Shown one piece after another: positions 1-7,109 of a stretch of DNA of 16,722 nt. Origin of the DNA: Acidobacteriota bacterium (GTDB taxonomy: Bacteria; Acidobacteriota; Terriglobia; Acidoferrales; 2-02-FULL-67-57). Location of the stretch: positions 1 through 16,722 of the forward strand of contig JACQTG010000138.1 of assembly GCA_016210895.1 (NCBI GenBank), given 5' to 3'. Under the pieces are notes generated by a model. That model saw only the letters and a program-made list of their open reading frames with translations, had not been told where the DNA came from and searched no databases. Position numbers and translations under genes: made by a program. Position 1 is the stretch's first letter. The number at the start of each line of letters is the position of its first letter.

Positions 1-1590
1 GCGCTGGCGGCACTCGTAGTCTTGCTCCTGCGGCCCGGGTGGCTCTTCGACAGCGGCTTTCAGCTTTCCTTCGCTGCCGTACTGCTCATCGCACTGCTGG
101 CTGTACCCTGGATGGAACGGACCTCGCTGCCTTATCGTCAGGCACTCCAAGCCCTCGATGACCCCGAGCGCGACGACCACTTTGCCCCGCGGCAAGCGCA
201 GTTCCGGCTCGACCTGCGCGACCTGGCAAGCCGCCTGGGCCGCTTCCGGCGGCTCTTGTTCTGGATGGTGCGCGCAGGCTTCAACGCCTGGAACGTCCTG
301 GTCATCAGCTTCGCGGTTCATCTCGGCTTTGTGCTCCTGCTGGCTCTCTACTTCCACCGCGTCACCTGGACGGGCCTCGTAGCCAACGTGGTGGTGGTGC
401 CGCTGGTAGGCTTCATGGTTCCGCTGGGTCTCGCGCTCCTGCTGCTCGGCACTGTGTGGCTCGCCGCAGCCAAATTCGTGGCGCCGGCGGTGGCGACGTT
501 GACCGATGTTCTGCTGTGGGTCGTGACCCGCCTGGGCACACTTGACTGGCTGACCTGGCGAATCCCCGCGCCGCCGTCAGCCGTCGTACTCGCCTACGGG
601 ATCGCGCTGGTCTTGCTGGCTTTGTCCATCAGGCGACGCCGCCGCTGGCAACTGCTGGTCGCGGTGCCAGTGGCGGTGCTCGTGGCGGTCATCGTCACTT
701 ATCCGTTCGCGCCGAAGCTCACGCCCGGGGAACTGGAAGTTACCGTGCTCGATGTGGGCCAGGGCGACGCTATCGTCCTCGCCCTGCCGCAGGGCGAGAG
801 CTGGCTGGTGGACGCCGGTCCGGGAGCCATCCGGCTCCCGGAAGGCTACTGGCTCGGCCAGGACACGGGCGAGAATGTGGTGTCGCCCTATCTGTGGTCG
901 CGCGGACTCAAGCAACTCGACCGAGCGATTCTGACCCACGCCCACCACGACCATTTGGGCGGGTTCCCGGCTGTCCTAGACAATTTCCGCGTTGGCGAGT
1001 TCTGGGTGGGCAACAATCCGGAAACACCCGCCTATCGGCGCCTGCTGGAAAAAGCGCGCGAGCACAAAATTGTGATTTCACAACACGGGCGTGGAGAGGT
1101 GCATGAACTGGGCGGAGCCAGGATTGAAATTCTCTCCCCGCCGCTCGACCAGCCGCCGGATCCGCAATCCCCCAACAATGATTCGCTGGTCGTGCGGGTA
1201 AGCTATCGGGGGCAGCGGGTGCTGCTGGCGGGTGACATCGAACGATCACTCGAAGTGGGACTGCTGGCCGCCGGCTTGCCTCTCGCGGCGGACGCGCTCA
1301 AGGTGCCCCATCACGGCAGCCGGACGAGCGCCAGCACCGAGTTCCTCTCCGCCGTGGGTGCCTCCACGGCCGTCATCTCCGTGGGCGGCCAGAATCCCCA
1401 CGGCCATCCCCATCCCGAAGTGCTGGCGCGCTTGACGGCGGCCAGTGCGGCGACTTTCCGCACTGACCGCGACGGCGCGGTCACCGTGCGCACCAATGGG
1501 CGGACGATTGGGGTGTCGAGCTTCGCACGCGAGCAGCGTCGAACGCCTTATGCCAACTTGGGGCAGCGGCTGCGTGCGCTGTGGCCCTGA
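1..1590 (+). CDS. comEC: ComEC/Rec2 DNA-uptake channel, 3' part (5' end outside window)
   Basis: The frame is open from base 1 to a TGA, giving the last 529 residues. ComEC forms the inner-membrane channel that carries single-stranded DNA into the cytoplasm during transformation. The visible part holds the end of the Competence domain, with the family-typical FDSGFQLSFAAV near the N-terminus and several hydrophobic segments. A charged, soluble insert of about 60 residues lies between two of them (from ERTSLPYR onward). After the last membrane segments comes a metallo-beta-lactamase-like domain that starts at VLDVGQGDAI. It has the metal motif THAHHDHLGG (about residues 312-321), then AGDIE and VPHHGS. 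The domain order matches full-length ComEC, and the N-terminal OB-like domain must lie upstream of the window. The TTG at base 22 is not a credible start, because the same frame continues upstream with family-like residues. No frameshift is seen. Confidence 0.95.
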   Translation, partial: ALAALVVLLLRPGWLFDSGFQLSFAAVLLIALLAVPWMERTSLPYRQALQALDDPERDDHFAPRQAQFRLDLRDLASRLGRFRRLLFWMVRAGFNAWNVLVISFAVHLGFVLLLALYFHRVTWTGLVANVVVVPLVGFMVPLGLALLLLGTVWLAAAKFVAPAVATLTDVLLWVVTRLGTLDWLTWRIPAPPSAVVLAYGIALVLLALSIRRRRRWQLLVAVPVAVLVAVIVTYPFAPKLTPGELEVTVLDVGQGDAIVLALPQGESWLVDAGPGAIRLPEGYWLGQDTGENVVSPYLWSRGLKQLDRAILTHAHHDHLGGFPAVLDNFRVGEFWVGNNPETPAYRRLLEKAREHKIVISQHGRGEVHELGGARIEILSPPLDQPPDPQSPNNDSLVVRVSYRGQRVLLAGDIERSLEVGLLAAGLPLAADALKVPHHGSRTSASTEFLSAVGASTAVISVGGQNPHGHPHPEVLARLTAASAATFRTDRDGAVTVRTNGRTIGVSSFAREQRRTPYANLGQRLRALWP

Positions 1591-1597
1591 GGCGGGG

Positions 1598-1626
1598 TTG
1601 CGGCTCTGCATCGCGGCCTCTATAAT
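1598..1626 (+). promoter_or_regulatory. Sigma70-type promoter before the small unknown gene
   Basis: TTGCGG (1598-1603) and a perfect TATAAT (1621-1626) are separated by exactly 17 bases. It begins 8 bases after the comEC stop. Expected transcription start is about 1633, which leaves a leader of only about 12 bases before the ATG at 1645. Confidence 0.6.
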
Positions 1627-1644
1627 TCGGCTTTGGGCCTCTTG

Positions 1645-1884
1645 ATGAATCGGGACGAAGCCATCCAGGAAGAATCAAGACGTATCCGACGGCTCCAATT
1701 CGCCGTGCGCCTGGTGATGAACGTGATCAGCCAGGGCAACCTGCCTTTTGAAGAAGCCGCCGAACTCATCGCTGCCACCCGCCGCGTCGCCCTGACGCTT
1801 TTTCCCGACAAGGAAAAAACCTACGACCTGCTCTACAAGCCTCGCCTGCAACGCCTGTTGATGGAAAAGTACCGGCTGCAGTAG
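1645..1884 (+). CDS. Small conserved-looking protein of unknown function
   Basis: The product is 79 residues, charged, probably helical and cytoplasmic; there is no signal peptide or membrane segment. It begins MNRDEAIQEESRRIRRLQF and contains EEAAELIAATRRVALTLFPDKE. I recognise no enzymatic motif. I have an impression of similar short hypothetical proteins in Acidobacteriota, but cannot confirm it. I chose ATG 1645 over the in-frame TTG at 1633 because the promoter just upstream would start transcription near 1633. No Shine-Dalgarno sequence lies between 1633 and 1645, so translation would rely on a very short leader. The stop lies 6 bases from the end of the extended methyltransferase frame on the other strand, so the two units converge almost without a gap. 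Confidence 0.7.
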   Translation: MNRDEAIQEESRRIRRLQFAVRLVMNVISQGNLPFEEAAELIAATRRVALTLFPDKEKTYDLLYKPRLQRLLMEKYRLQ

Positions 1885-1890
1885 CCCCCG

Positions 1891-2004
1891 CTAGCCACCG
1901 TAGCGAATCTTCAACCAGAGCAAGAGCAACATCCCGAGATAGCCGGCCAGGGCGTTGTATTCGCGGTTGCGCCAGTAGAGGCACCAGTTGAAGCGCTCGC
2001 TCTA
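1891..2004 (-). pseudogene. Severed C-terminal tail of the ICMT-like gene beyond an in-frame amber codon
   Basis: Reading on through the TAG at 2004-2002 in the same frame gives 36 residues before a second TAG at 1893-1891. The tail starts SERFNWCLYWRNREYNAL, continues with a hydrophobic helix (GYLGMLLLLW) and ends LKIRYGG. The pattern RFNW...Y..NREYNAL..YLG.....LK is what I expect at the C-terminus of bacterial ICMT-like proteins. I therefore take it as former, or still used, coding sequence. The codon before the TAG is CAG, and a single C-to-T change from CAG would create the stop. No frameshift is needed to restore a 180-codon gene. Confidence 0.65.
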
Positions 2005-2433
2005 CTGGCCGAGTACGCCCGGGCGCGAGCGGGGAAAGAGTCGCGGCACGGCGGCGGTGTAGGCGGCATACTCAGCGGGATAGCGCGCCCGCATCGCCGC
2101 CTCCTCGTGGCCGAGCAGCGGCAGGTAGAGGGCAAGGAAGAACAGGACCATCCCCAGGCCCAACCAGGCACGCCCGGCGGCCACGGCAAAGCCCGCCACG
2201 ATGAAAGCGCTGCCGAGATAGAGTGGATGGCGGATGTAGGCGTAGGGCCCGCTCTGGGCCACGCCTTCGCCCTTGCGCAGGTAGCCCGCGGCCACGGCGC
2301 GCAGCGCGATGCCCACCGCGGCGATGGCGGCGCCCGCTGCCAGCAGCGCAGGAGTCGGCTGGGCGAAGTAGAGGTAGGCCGCGGCCACGGCGAAGCCCAC
2401 CGGGACGCGCCAGCGTGCCGCCCAATCACCCAT
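2002..2433 (-). CDS. Isoprenylcysteine carboxyl methyltransferase-like membrane protein, cut short by in-frame TAG
   Basis: The product is 143 residues as read to the first stop. It belongs to the ICMT/phospholipid-methyltransferase-like family of small integral membrane methyltransferases, where S-adenosylmethionine is the usual donor. Several hydrophobic helices are visible. The conserved block GPYAYIRHPLYLG (around residues 61-73) is followed by GHEEAAMRARYPAEYAAY, the usual C-terminal HEE...Y..Y motif. The substrate cannot be told from sequence. As last gene of the LPS core operon it might methylate a lipid or envelope component, but that is inference. The ATG at 2433 overlaps the waaC-like stop by 8 bases, so translation is probably coupled. 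The TAG at 2004-2002 looks premature: the same frame continues for 36 family-like residues to a TAG at 1893-1891. It could be a real truncation, a recent nonsense mutation or a sequencing error. Confidence 0.8.
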   Translation of the reverse strand: MGDWAARWRVPVGFAVAAAYLYFAQPTPALLAAGAAIAAVGIALRAVAAGYLRKGEGVAQSGPYAYIRHPLYLGSAFIVAGFAVAAGRAWLGLGMVLFFLALYLPLLGHEEAAMRARYPAEYAAYTAAVPRLFPRSRPGVLGQ

Positions 2434-3442
2434 CTGTAGCCTGCATCATGAGGCGGTCGATCGCGGTCACTCCCTGCTCGACGGTGATGGAGAGCATGGC
2501 CGGGGAGTACCCCTGCTCGCGCTTGTAGGTCGGCGGAGTCACGCCCGGATTGTAGACCACCACTACACGCGCGCCGAACGGGCCGTTACGCACCGGGTCG
2601 GTCGGCCCATAGAGCCCCACCACCGGCCTGCCGAGCGCTGCGGCCACGTGCACCGGCCCGGTGTCACCGCCCACCACGAGTTGCGCGCGCCGCGCCAAGG
2701 CCACGAACTGCCGCGGGCTGAGCGGAAACTGAACTGGCTTGGCTGCGTGGGCGGACCGCGCCACGTCCAACGCCAGACTCTCTTCGCCCGGCCCGACATT
2801 GACAAACCCACACCAGCCACGCGCGCGCACGACCGCATCGTGCAACTCCGCGTAGCGCTCGACCGGCCAGCGTTTGCTCATCCAGCCACCACCGGGGTTG
2901 AGAATGAAAAACTGGCTGAGTCCGTGGCGGCGCAAGCGTTCCTCGACAAAGGCTTCGTCCTCAGGTGTGGTGGGCAGGTCGAAGGCGAGCGGGCCGCGGA
3001 GTTCCGCACCTAGGTGAGCCACAAGCGCTAGGTTCATCTCAACCACATGCGTTCCGGCAGGCGGCTGCACGCACTCGGTGTAGAAGAGAAAGCTGCCGGG
3101 CTCGCGCAGGGCGCGCTCGTGGAAGCCAATCCGTCGGTGCGCGTCGGTGAGCCAAGCCAGCACGGCGGACTTGTAGAGCCCCTGAAAGTCGAGCGTGCAG
3201 TCGTAGTCGGCGTGCCGAAGCGCAGCGACCGCGCGTGCAAGCGCCACCAGAGACCCACGCGTCCGCAGGCTCACGCACTGGGAAAGGTGCGGATTCAACT
3301 CCACCAGCTCGCGCCAGCGCTCCTCCACCACCCAGTCAATCTGCCCCCGCGGGAATCGCTGCCGCAGGCAGGCGACCGCCGGCAGGGTGTGCACGATGTC
3401 GCCCATTGAGCCCAGGCGCACCACCAGGAAGCGTTTGCTCAT
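2426..3442 (-). CDS. waaC: ADP-heptose:LPS heptosyltransferase, WaaC-like (GT9)
   Basis: The product is 338 residues. GT9 enzymes transfer L-glycero-D-manno-heptose from ADP-heptose to the Kdo or heptose of the LPS inner core at the cytoplasmic face of the inner membrane. The N-terminus VVRLGSMGDIVHTLPAV (Asp15) is the typical WaaC acceptor-site motif. The C-terminal half has FILNPGGGWMSKRWP and the nucleotide-sugar block GGDTGPVHVAAALGRPVVGL followed by YGPTDP. The start is the ATG at 3442, because it forms an ATGA overlap with the preceding gene's stop and begins exactly at the conserved MSKRFLVVRLG. The frame is open further upstream to 3523 but that part has no family similarity. The stop overlaps the next gene by 8 bases. 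Heptosyltransferase I is the best call; a later-acting GT9 heptosyltransferase cannot be excluded. Confidence 0.88.
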   Translation of the reverse strand: MSKRFLVVRLGSMGDIVHTLPAVACLRQRFPRGQIDWVVEERWRELVELNPHLSQCVSLRTRGSLVALARAVAALRHADYDCTLDFQGLYKSAVLAWLTDAHRRIGFHERALREPGSFLFYTECVQPPAGTHVVEMNLALVAHLGAELRGPLAFDLPTTPEDEAFVEERLRRHGLSQFFILNPGGGWMSKRWPVERYAELHDAVVRARGWCGFVNVGPGEESLALDVARSAHAAKPVQFPLSPRQFVALARRAQLVVGGDTGPVHVAAALGRPVVGLYGPTDPVRNGPFGARVVVVYNPGVTPPTYKREQGYSPAMLSITVEQGVTAIDRLMMQATDG

Positions 3443-3924
3443 CGAGAGAGTCGGCGCCGGATGTCTTCCAGCAGCGCGCGGGTCGAGTGCTCTTTCGGGT
3501 CGCCGACAATCACGACCTGGCAACCCAGCCGCTGCGCGGTTTTGCGCTCGGGAACGGTTTCGGGCGTGTAGTCAGTGCCCTTGGCGTGGAAGTCCGGCTT
3601 GAGACGCTCAAGCAAGCCCGCCACGGTCGGCGTGTCGAACAACACCACGTAGTCTACTACTCGCAGGGCGGCCACCAGGCGCGTGCGGTCGGCCGCCGGA
3701 AGCAGCGGCCGGCCGGCGCCTTTCAACCGCGCGACACTCGCATCGTCGTTCACCGCCACCACAAGCACCCCGCCGAGTTCCTTGGCGCCTTCTAGATAAC
3801 GCACGTGACCGACGTGGAGGAAATCGAAGCAGCCGTTGGCCAGAATGATGCGCTCGCCGCCTTGGCGATGCGCGGCGAGCCGCATGGCGAGAGCGTCGAG
3901 CGAGAGGATCTTCTCCTGGGTCAC
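3439..3924 (-). CDS. rfaE2: D-glycero-beta-D-manno-heptose 1-phosphate adenylyltransferase (HldE C-terminal domain equivalent)
   Basis: The product is 161 residues. It transfers AMP from ATP to heptose-1-phosphate to make ADP-D-glycero-D-manno-heptose, a step toward the LPS core. Cytidylyltransferase-family signatures are clear: ANGCFDFLHVGH (residues 29-40, with HVGH at 37-40), then VAVNDDASVARLKG, RPLLPAADR, and a C-terminal KEHSTRALLEDI matching the family's ST..I region. In E. coli this is the second half of fused HldE; here it is a separate gene straight after the kinase. I chose the GTG at 3924 because it forms a GTGA overlap with the kinase stop. Its own stop overlaps the waaC-like ATG by 4 bases, so translation is coupled on both sides. 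The longer in-frame start at 3960 would lie inside the kinase gene. Confidence 0.9.
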   Translation of the reverse strand: MTQEKILSLDALAMRLAAHRQGGERIILANGCFDFLHVGHVRYLEGAKELGGVLVVAVNDDASVARLKGAGRPLLPAADRTRLVAALRVVDYVVLFDTPTVAGLLERLKPDFHAKGTDYTPETVPERKTAQRLGCQVVIVGDPKEHSTRALLEDIRRRLSR

Positions 3925-4949
3925 AAGCTCGCGTTGAGCGCCGCCAGCAACTCGGCGCACGTCAGGGTCGCCGTGCCACGCTTCTGTACCACGCAGCTCC
4001 CGGCGTAATTGGCCAGGTGGGCGGCCTGGACAAAACTCGCGCCCGCCGCCAGCGCCAGCGTGAAGACAGCGGCGACGGTGTCGCCGGCGCCGGTGACGTC
4101 GGCCACCTGGTCGCCGCCGACGGCGGGAAGGTTCACCGGCTTCTTCGCGTTCTCGAGCAGCAGCATACCGTGTCGGCCGCGCGTAACCAGCAAGGCCCGT
4201 GCGCGCAACTCGCCCAGCAGCCGCCGGCCCAGCCGATGCAGTAGCCGGCCGTCGGCACCAATCTGGCAGTGGTAAGCCTCTTCGACTTCCGGCACGCTCG
4301 GCGTGGCGGCGGTCAGTTTCCGATAGGCGCGCAGGCGAAAGCGCGAATCCACGACCACGGGAATGCGCGGGCGCCGCCCGGCGAGGAGTCGCGCCAGCAG
4401 CCTGGGGGTGGCAGCGCCGTAGCCGTAGTCGGAAACGAGCACGGCGTCCACGTGCGGAAGCGCACGGCGCGCCGCCGCCAGCAACCCGCGCTCGGTGGCC
4501 GCCGACAGCGGTTCGGTCTCTTCCCGGTCGAGACGTAGCACCTGCTGCGCAGTGGAGTGCGGCGAGCCGGCCAGAATGCGCGCCTTCGTCGTCGTCACCC
4601 GCCCTTGAAGAACGCGAATGCCGTCAACCTTCACGCCCAGCTGCTGAAAGTGACGCCGCAGGGCGCGGCCGGCGGCGTCGTCGCCGACAAAGCCGACAGG
4701 AAGCGGACGCGCGCCCAAGGCGGCGAGGTTGTTGACGGCGTTCGCGCCGCCGCCGGGGACGCGCTGCACGGTGCTCTCCCGCAAGACCAGCCCGAAAGCC
4801 ACTTCGCGGGAGGTGCGGGCCACGTCGCCCCAGATGCGTTTCATCTCGCCGTAGATGAACTCATCGGCGACCAAATCGCCCAAGACCAACAACCGCCGGC
4901 CGGCAAAGCTCCGGACCAGCGCCGCCAGTTCGTTTCGCTCAGACGCCAT
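3921..4949 (-). CDS. rfaE1: D-glycero-beta-D-manno-heptose-7-phosphate kinase (HldE N-terminal domain equivalent)
   Basis: The product is 342 residues, a PfkB/ribokinase-fold sugar kinase. It phosphorylates heptose-7-phosphate at position 1 using ATP, feeding the adenylyltransferase encoded next. Visible signatures are LLVLGDLVADEFIYG near the N-terminus, the substrate-binding VQRVPGGGANAVNNLAALGA, VLVSDYGYG in the middle and the anion-hole/catalytic motif DVTGAGDTVAAVF with catalytic Asp at about residue 290. Length and order match RfaE1. The ATG at 4949 overlaps the end of the waaF-like gene by 11 bases. The stop overlaps the GTG of rfaE2 by 4 bases. Split kinase and nucleotidyltransferase genes are common outside gammaproteobacteria, so adjacency with coupled translation points to a normal two-protein pair rather than a broken fusion. 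Confidence 0.92.
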   Translation of the reverse strand: MASERNELAALVRSFAGRRLLVLGDLVADEFIYGEMKRIWGDVARTSREVAFGLVLRESTVQRVPGGGANAVNNLAALGARPLPVGFVGDDAAGRALRRHFQQLGVKVDGIRVLQGRVTTTKARILAGSPHSTAQQVLRLDREETEPLSAATERGLLAAARRALPHVDAVLVSDYGYGAATPRLLARLLAGRRPRIPVVVDSRFRLRAYRKLTAATPSVPEVEEAYHCQIGADGRLLHRLGRRLLGELRARALLVTRGRHGMLLLENAKKPVNLPAVGGDQVADVTGAGDTVAAVFTLALAAGASFVQAAHLANYAGSCVVQKRGTATLTCAELLAALNASL

Positions 4950-6021
4950 CGCTTCTCACCACGGAGGCGTTTTTCTCAGCTGGGATGGGCTGCACACTTT
5001 CCACCGCCTCCCAGACAGCCTCGAGCGTGACCCGCGTCATACAGCGATGATCCACGGGACAGTGCCGCAGAAAACAGGGGCTGCAGGAAACCGGCTGGCG
5101 GACGAGTTGCGCACGCGCGTTCACGGGGCCGGTGGCGGCCCCATCGGTCGGCCCGAAGATGATCACCTGTGGCAGGCCGACTGCGGCCGCCAAATGCATG
5201 GCCCCGGAATCATTGCCGATGAAGAGGTGCGCGTTGGCCAGAACAGCTAAGAATTCCCGCAGCGAAGTCTCACCCACCAGAGAAATTGCCGGGGTGTGCA
5301 TAGAGTGAGCGATGTGCGCGACAAGTTCGGCCTCGCGCGCCGTACCGCAGAGTAATACGGTGGCGCCGCATCGTTCCACCAAGCGGTCGGCGAGCGCCGC
5401 GTAGCGCTCGGGTAGCCAGCACTTGGCCGAGCCATAGGCGGCACCCGGCGCGATGACGACGCGCAGGCGGCCACTTGCCGCCCCGAGATGCCGCAAACGA
5501 TTCTCCATCCCCGCCACCAGCGTCGCTGCCGGCTCAATCCGAATGCTCTCCACCGGTGGCAACCCATCGAGCCAGCCGCTGCGCCGCAACAATTCCAGGT
5601 AGTAGTAGCTCTCGTGCGCAGGAATCGTGCGCGGCCGGGGAACCTCGATTGGATGAGTGAGGAGCCATCCGCGGGCGTCGCGCCGATAGCCCAGGCGGCG
5701 AGGGATACGCGCCAGCACCGCCAGGAGCGCGGCCTGAAACGCGTTCTGGAAAAGCACGGCCAGGTCAAACCGCTCGCCCCGCAACCGGCGCGCCATCCGC
5801 AGCAGGCCGCGGGCGTCCGCGCGGTCGAAGACGATGAGGCGATCAATTTCCGCCACATCGTGGTACAGGTCAGCCACCCACGGCCGCGCCAGCACCGCGA
5901 GCTCGGCCTGCGGGAAGTGCGCTCGCAGCGCCCGCAGTGCCGGCAACGACAGCACCGCATCGCCCACCCAGTTGGGCACGCGGACGAGAATCTTTTCGGC
6001 CCTGGCCAAGTCAGTTGACAT
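4939..6021 (-). CDS. waaF: ADP-heptose:LPS heptosyltransferase II, WaaF-like (GT9)
   Basis: The product is 360 residues. It adds the second heptose to the LPS inner core from ADP-heptose. The N-terminus KILVRVPNWVGDAVLSLPAL carries the WaaF-type P.WVGD motif (Asp21). The C-terminal half has VIAPGAAYGSAKCWP-like sequence (here CWLPERYAAL), the block FIGNDSGAMHLAAAVGLPQV followed by IIFGPTD, and the Cys-rich WaaF tail CSPCFLRHCPVDHRCM. These separate it from the waaC-like gene in the same operon. The ATG at 6021 overlaps the lpxK stop by 11 bases and its own stop overlaps rfaE1 by 11 bases. No strong Shine-Dalgarno sequence precedes the start, consistent with translational coupling. Confidence 0.93.
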   Translation of the reverse strand: MSTDLARAEKILVRVPNWVGDAVLSLPALRALRAHFPQAELAVLARPWVADLYHDVAEIDRLIVFDRADARGLLRMARRLRGERFDLAVLFQNAFQAALLAVLARIPRRLGYRRDARGWLLTHPIEVPRPRTIPAHESYYYLELLRRSGWLDGLPPVESIRIEPAATLVAGMENRLRHLGAASGRLRVVIAPGAAYGSAKCWLPERYAALADRLVERCGATVLLCGTAREAELVAHIAHSMHTPAISLVGETSLREFLAVLANAHLFIGNDSGAMHLAAAVGLPQVIIFGPTDGAATGPVNARAQLVRQPVSCSPCFLRHCPVDHRCMTRVTLEAVWEAVESVQPIPAEKNASVVRSDGV

Positions 6022-7093
6022 AGGGTGTCTCGCGTCGCCTCGGTGCGGCCGCGGGAAAGCTCAAGCCGGCTGCCAGCGCGTTCCAGAACCCCTCTTCGTC
6101 GTCGAACTCGAGCTCAATGCGGCAGTAGAAACACGGGGGAATGCTGGGCGGCAGGACGGTGAAGTTGACGACATCTTTCTCCGTCGTCAACACCGCCTGC
6201 GCGCCGGCGCGGTCGGCGGCGCGCACGATGCGGCTGAAATCTTGGATCCGATAGCGATGATGGTCGGGGAAGGCCAGCGTACCGACCAGGTGAAACCCCC
6301 ACTCCCGCAGGTCCTGCCAGAAAGCTGCCTCGTTGCCAATGCCGCAAAAGGCCAGCACGGGCACCCGCGCAAGCCCCGTGCGCGAAACCGGCTTGTGGGT
6401 GGTGGCGTCGAGAACCTCCCTCAGGCGGGTGCGTGCGCCAAACACCGGCACGCGCGGATTGTAGAGGCGAATCGCTTCGATAACGCGCTCGGCACCGTTG
6501 CGCAGCCGCGTCAAGACCACCAGGTCGGCGCGCGCGAGCGCGGCCACGGGTTCGCGCAGGCGGCCGGCCGGCAGCACGTAGCCACCTCCAAACGGATCCG
6601 ACGAATCCAGCAAAACGATGTCGAGGTCACGCGCCAGGCGCAGGTGCTGGAAGCCGTCGTCGAGCAGGAAGATATCGGGGCGGAATTTCTCCGCCACGCG
6701 TCGGCCCACGGCGAACCGGTCCGCGGCAATGCCGAGGGGAATGCCGGGCAGGCGCCGCGCCAACAAGACAGGTTCGTCGCCCGCCTCCTCTACGTTGACC
6801 GTGGAATCCAGAACGATGCGCGGGGCGCGCAGCAGGCGCCCGTAGCCGCGCGTCAACACGGCTACTTTCACCCCGCGTGCGCCGAGGCGTTGCGCCAGCC
6901 AGAGCACGAGCGGTGTCTTGCCCGTGCCGCCGACCGTCAAGTTGCCCACGCTCACCACTTTCACCGGCAGGCGGCGCGGGCGGAGTGTGCCGCGCGCATA
7001 GAGCGCGGCGCGCACACGCATGAACTGGCCGTAGAAATACGCCAGCGGCGACAGGAGCGTCCGCAACCAGCGGGGATGGCTCACAACCAACAT
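6011..7093 (-). CDS. lpxK: Tetraacyldisaccharide 4'-kinase
   Basis: The product is 360 residues. LpxK phosphorylates the 4' position of the lipid A disaccharide precursor at the inner membrane, giving lipid IVA. The N-terminus has a short hydrophobic, membrane-associated stretch ([20 protein letters not shown]). The P-loop VGGTGKTP (residues 54-61) follows VSVGNLT, and [21 protein letters not shown] with the DGFQH motif appears in mid-protein. The C-terminal half has PDHHRY and VLTTEKDVV, both typical of LpxK. The length is normal. The ATG at 7093 lies 16 bases after the waaA stop. It is the family-typical start, since the N-terminal helix begins within a few residues. Position between waaA and waaF fits consecutive steps of lipid A and core assembly. 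Confidence 0.95.
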   Translation of the reverse strand: MLVVSHPRWLRTLLSPLAYFYGQFMRVRAALYARGTLRPRRLPVKVVSVGNLTVGGTGKTPLVLWLAQRLGARGVKVAVLTRGYGRLLRAPRIVLDSTVNVEEAGDEPVLLARRLPGIPLGIAADRFAVGRRVAEKFRPDIFLLDDGFQHLRLARDLDIVLLDSSDPFGGGYVLPAGRLREPVAALARADLVVLTRLRNGAERVIEAIRLYNPRVPVFGARTRLREVLDATTHKPVSRTGLARVPVLAFCGIGNEAAFWQDLREWGFHLVGTLAFPDHHRYRIQDFSRIVRAADRAGAQAVLTTEKDVVNFTVLPPSIPPCFYCRIELEFDDEEGFWNALAAGLSFPAAAPRRRETPYVN

Positions 7094-7109
7094 GGGTCAG
7101 CGCCTCACT

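Noticed and set aside
1633..1644. TTG start for the small unknown protein
   Set aside because: Transcription should begin at about this point, and an ATG follows four codons later.
1911..2429. A 172-codon minus-strand frame over the ICMT-like gene
   Set aside because: It is Ser/Arg/Trp/Cys-rich nonsense in a shifted frame. The family motifs lie in the 2433 frame, and the tail past the TAG is also in that frame, so no frameshift is needed.
3443..3523. Longer start for the waaC-like gene
   Set aside because: The extra 27 residues lie inside the adenylyltransferase gene and have no family similarity. The ATGA junction at 3439-3442 gives a better start.
3439..4949. Broken fusion of HldE into two genes
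   Set aside because: Both halves are complete with their own starts and a coupled GTGA junction. Separate genes are normal in many phyla.
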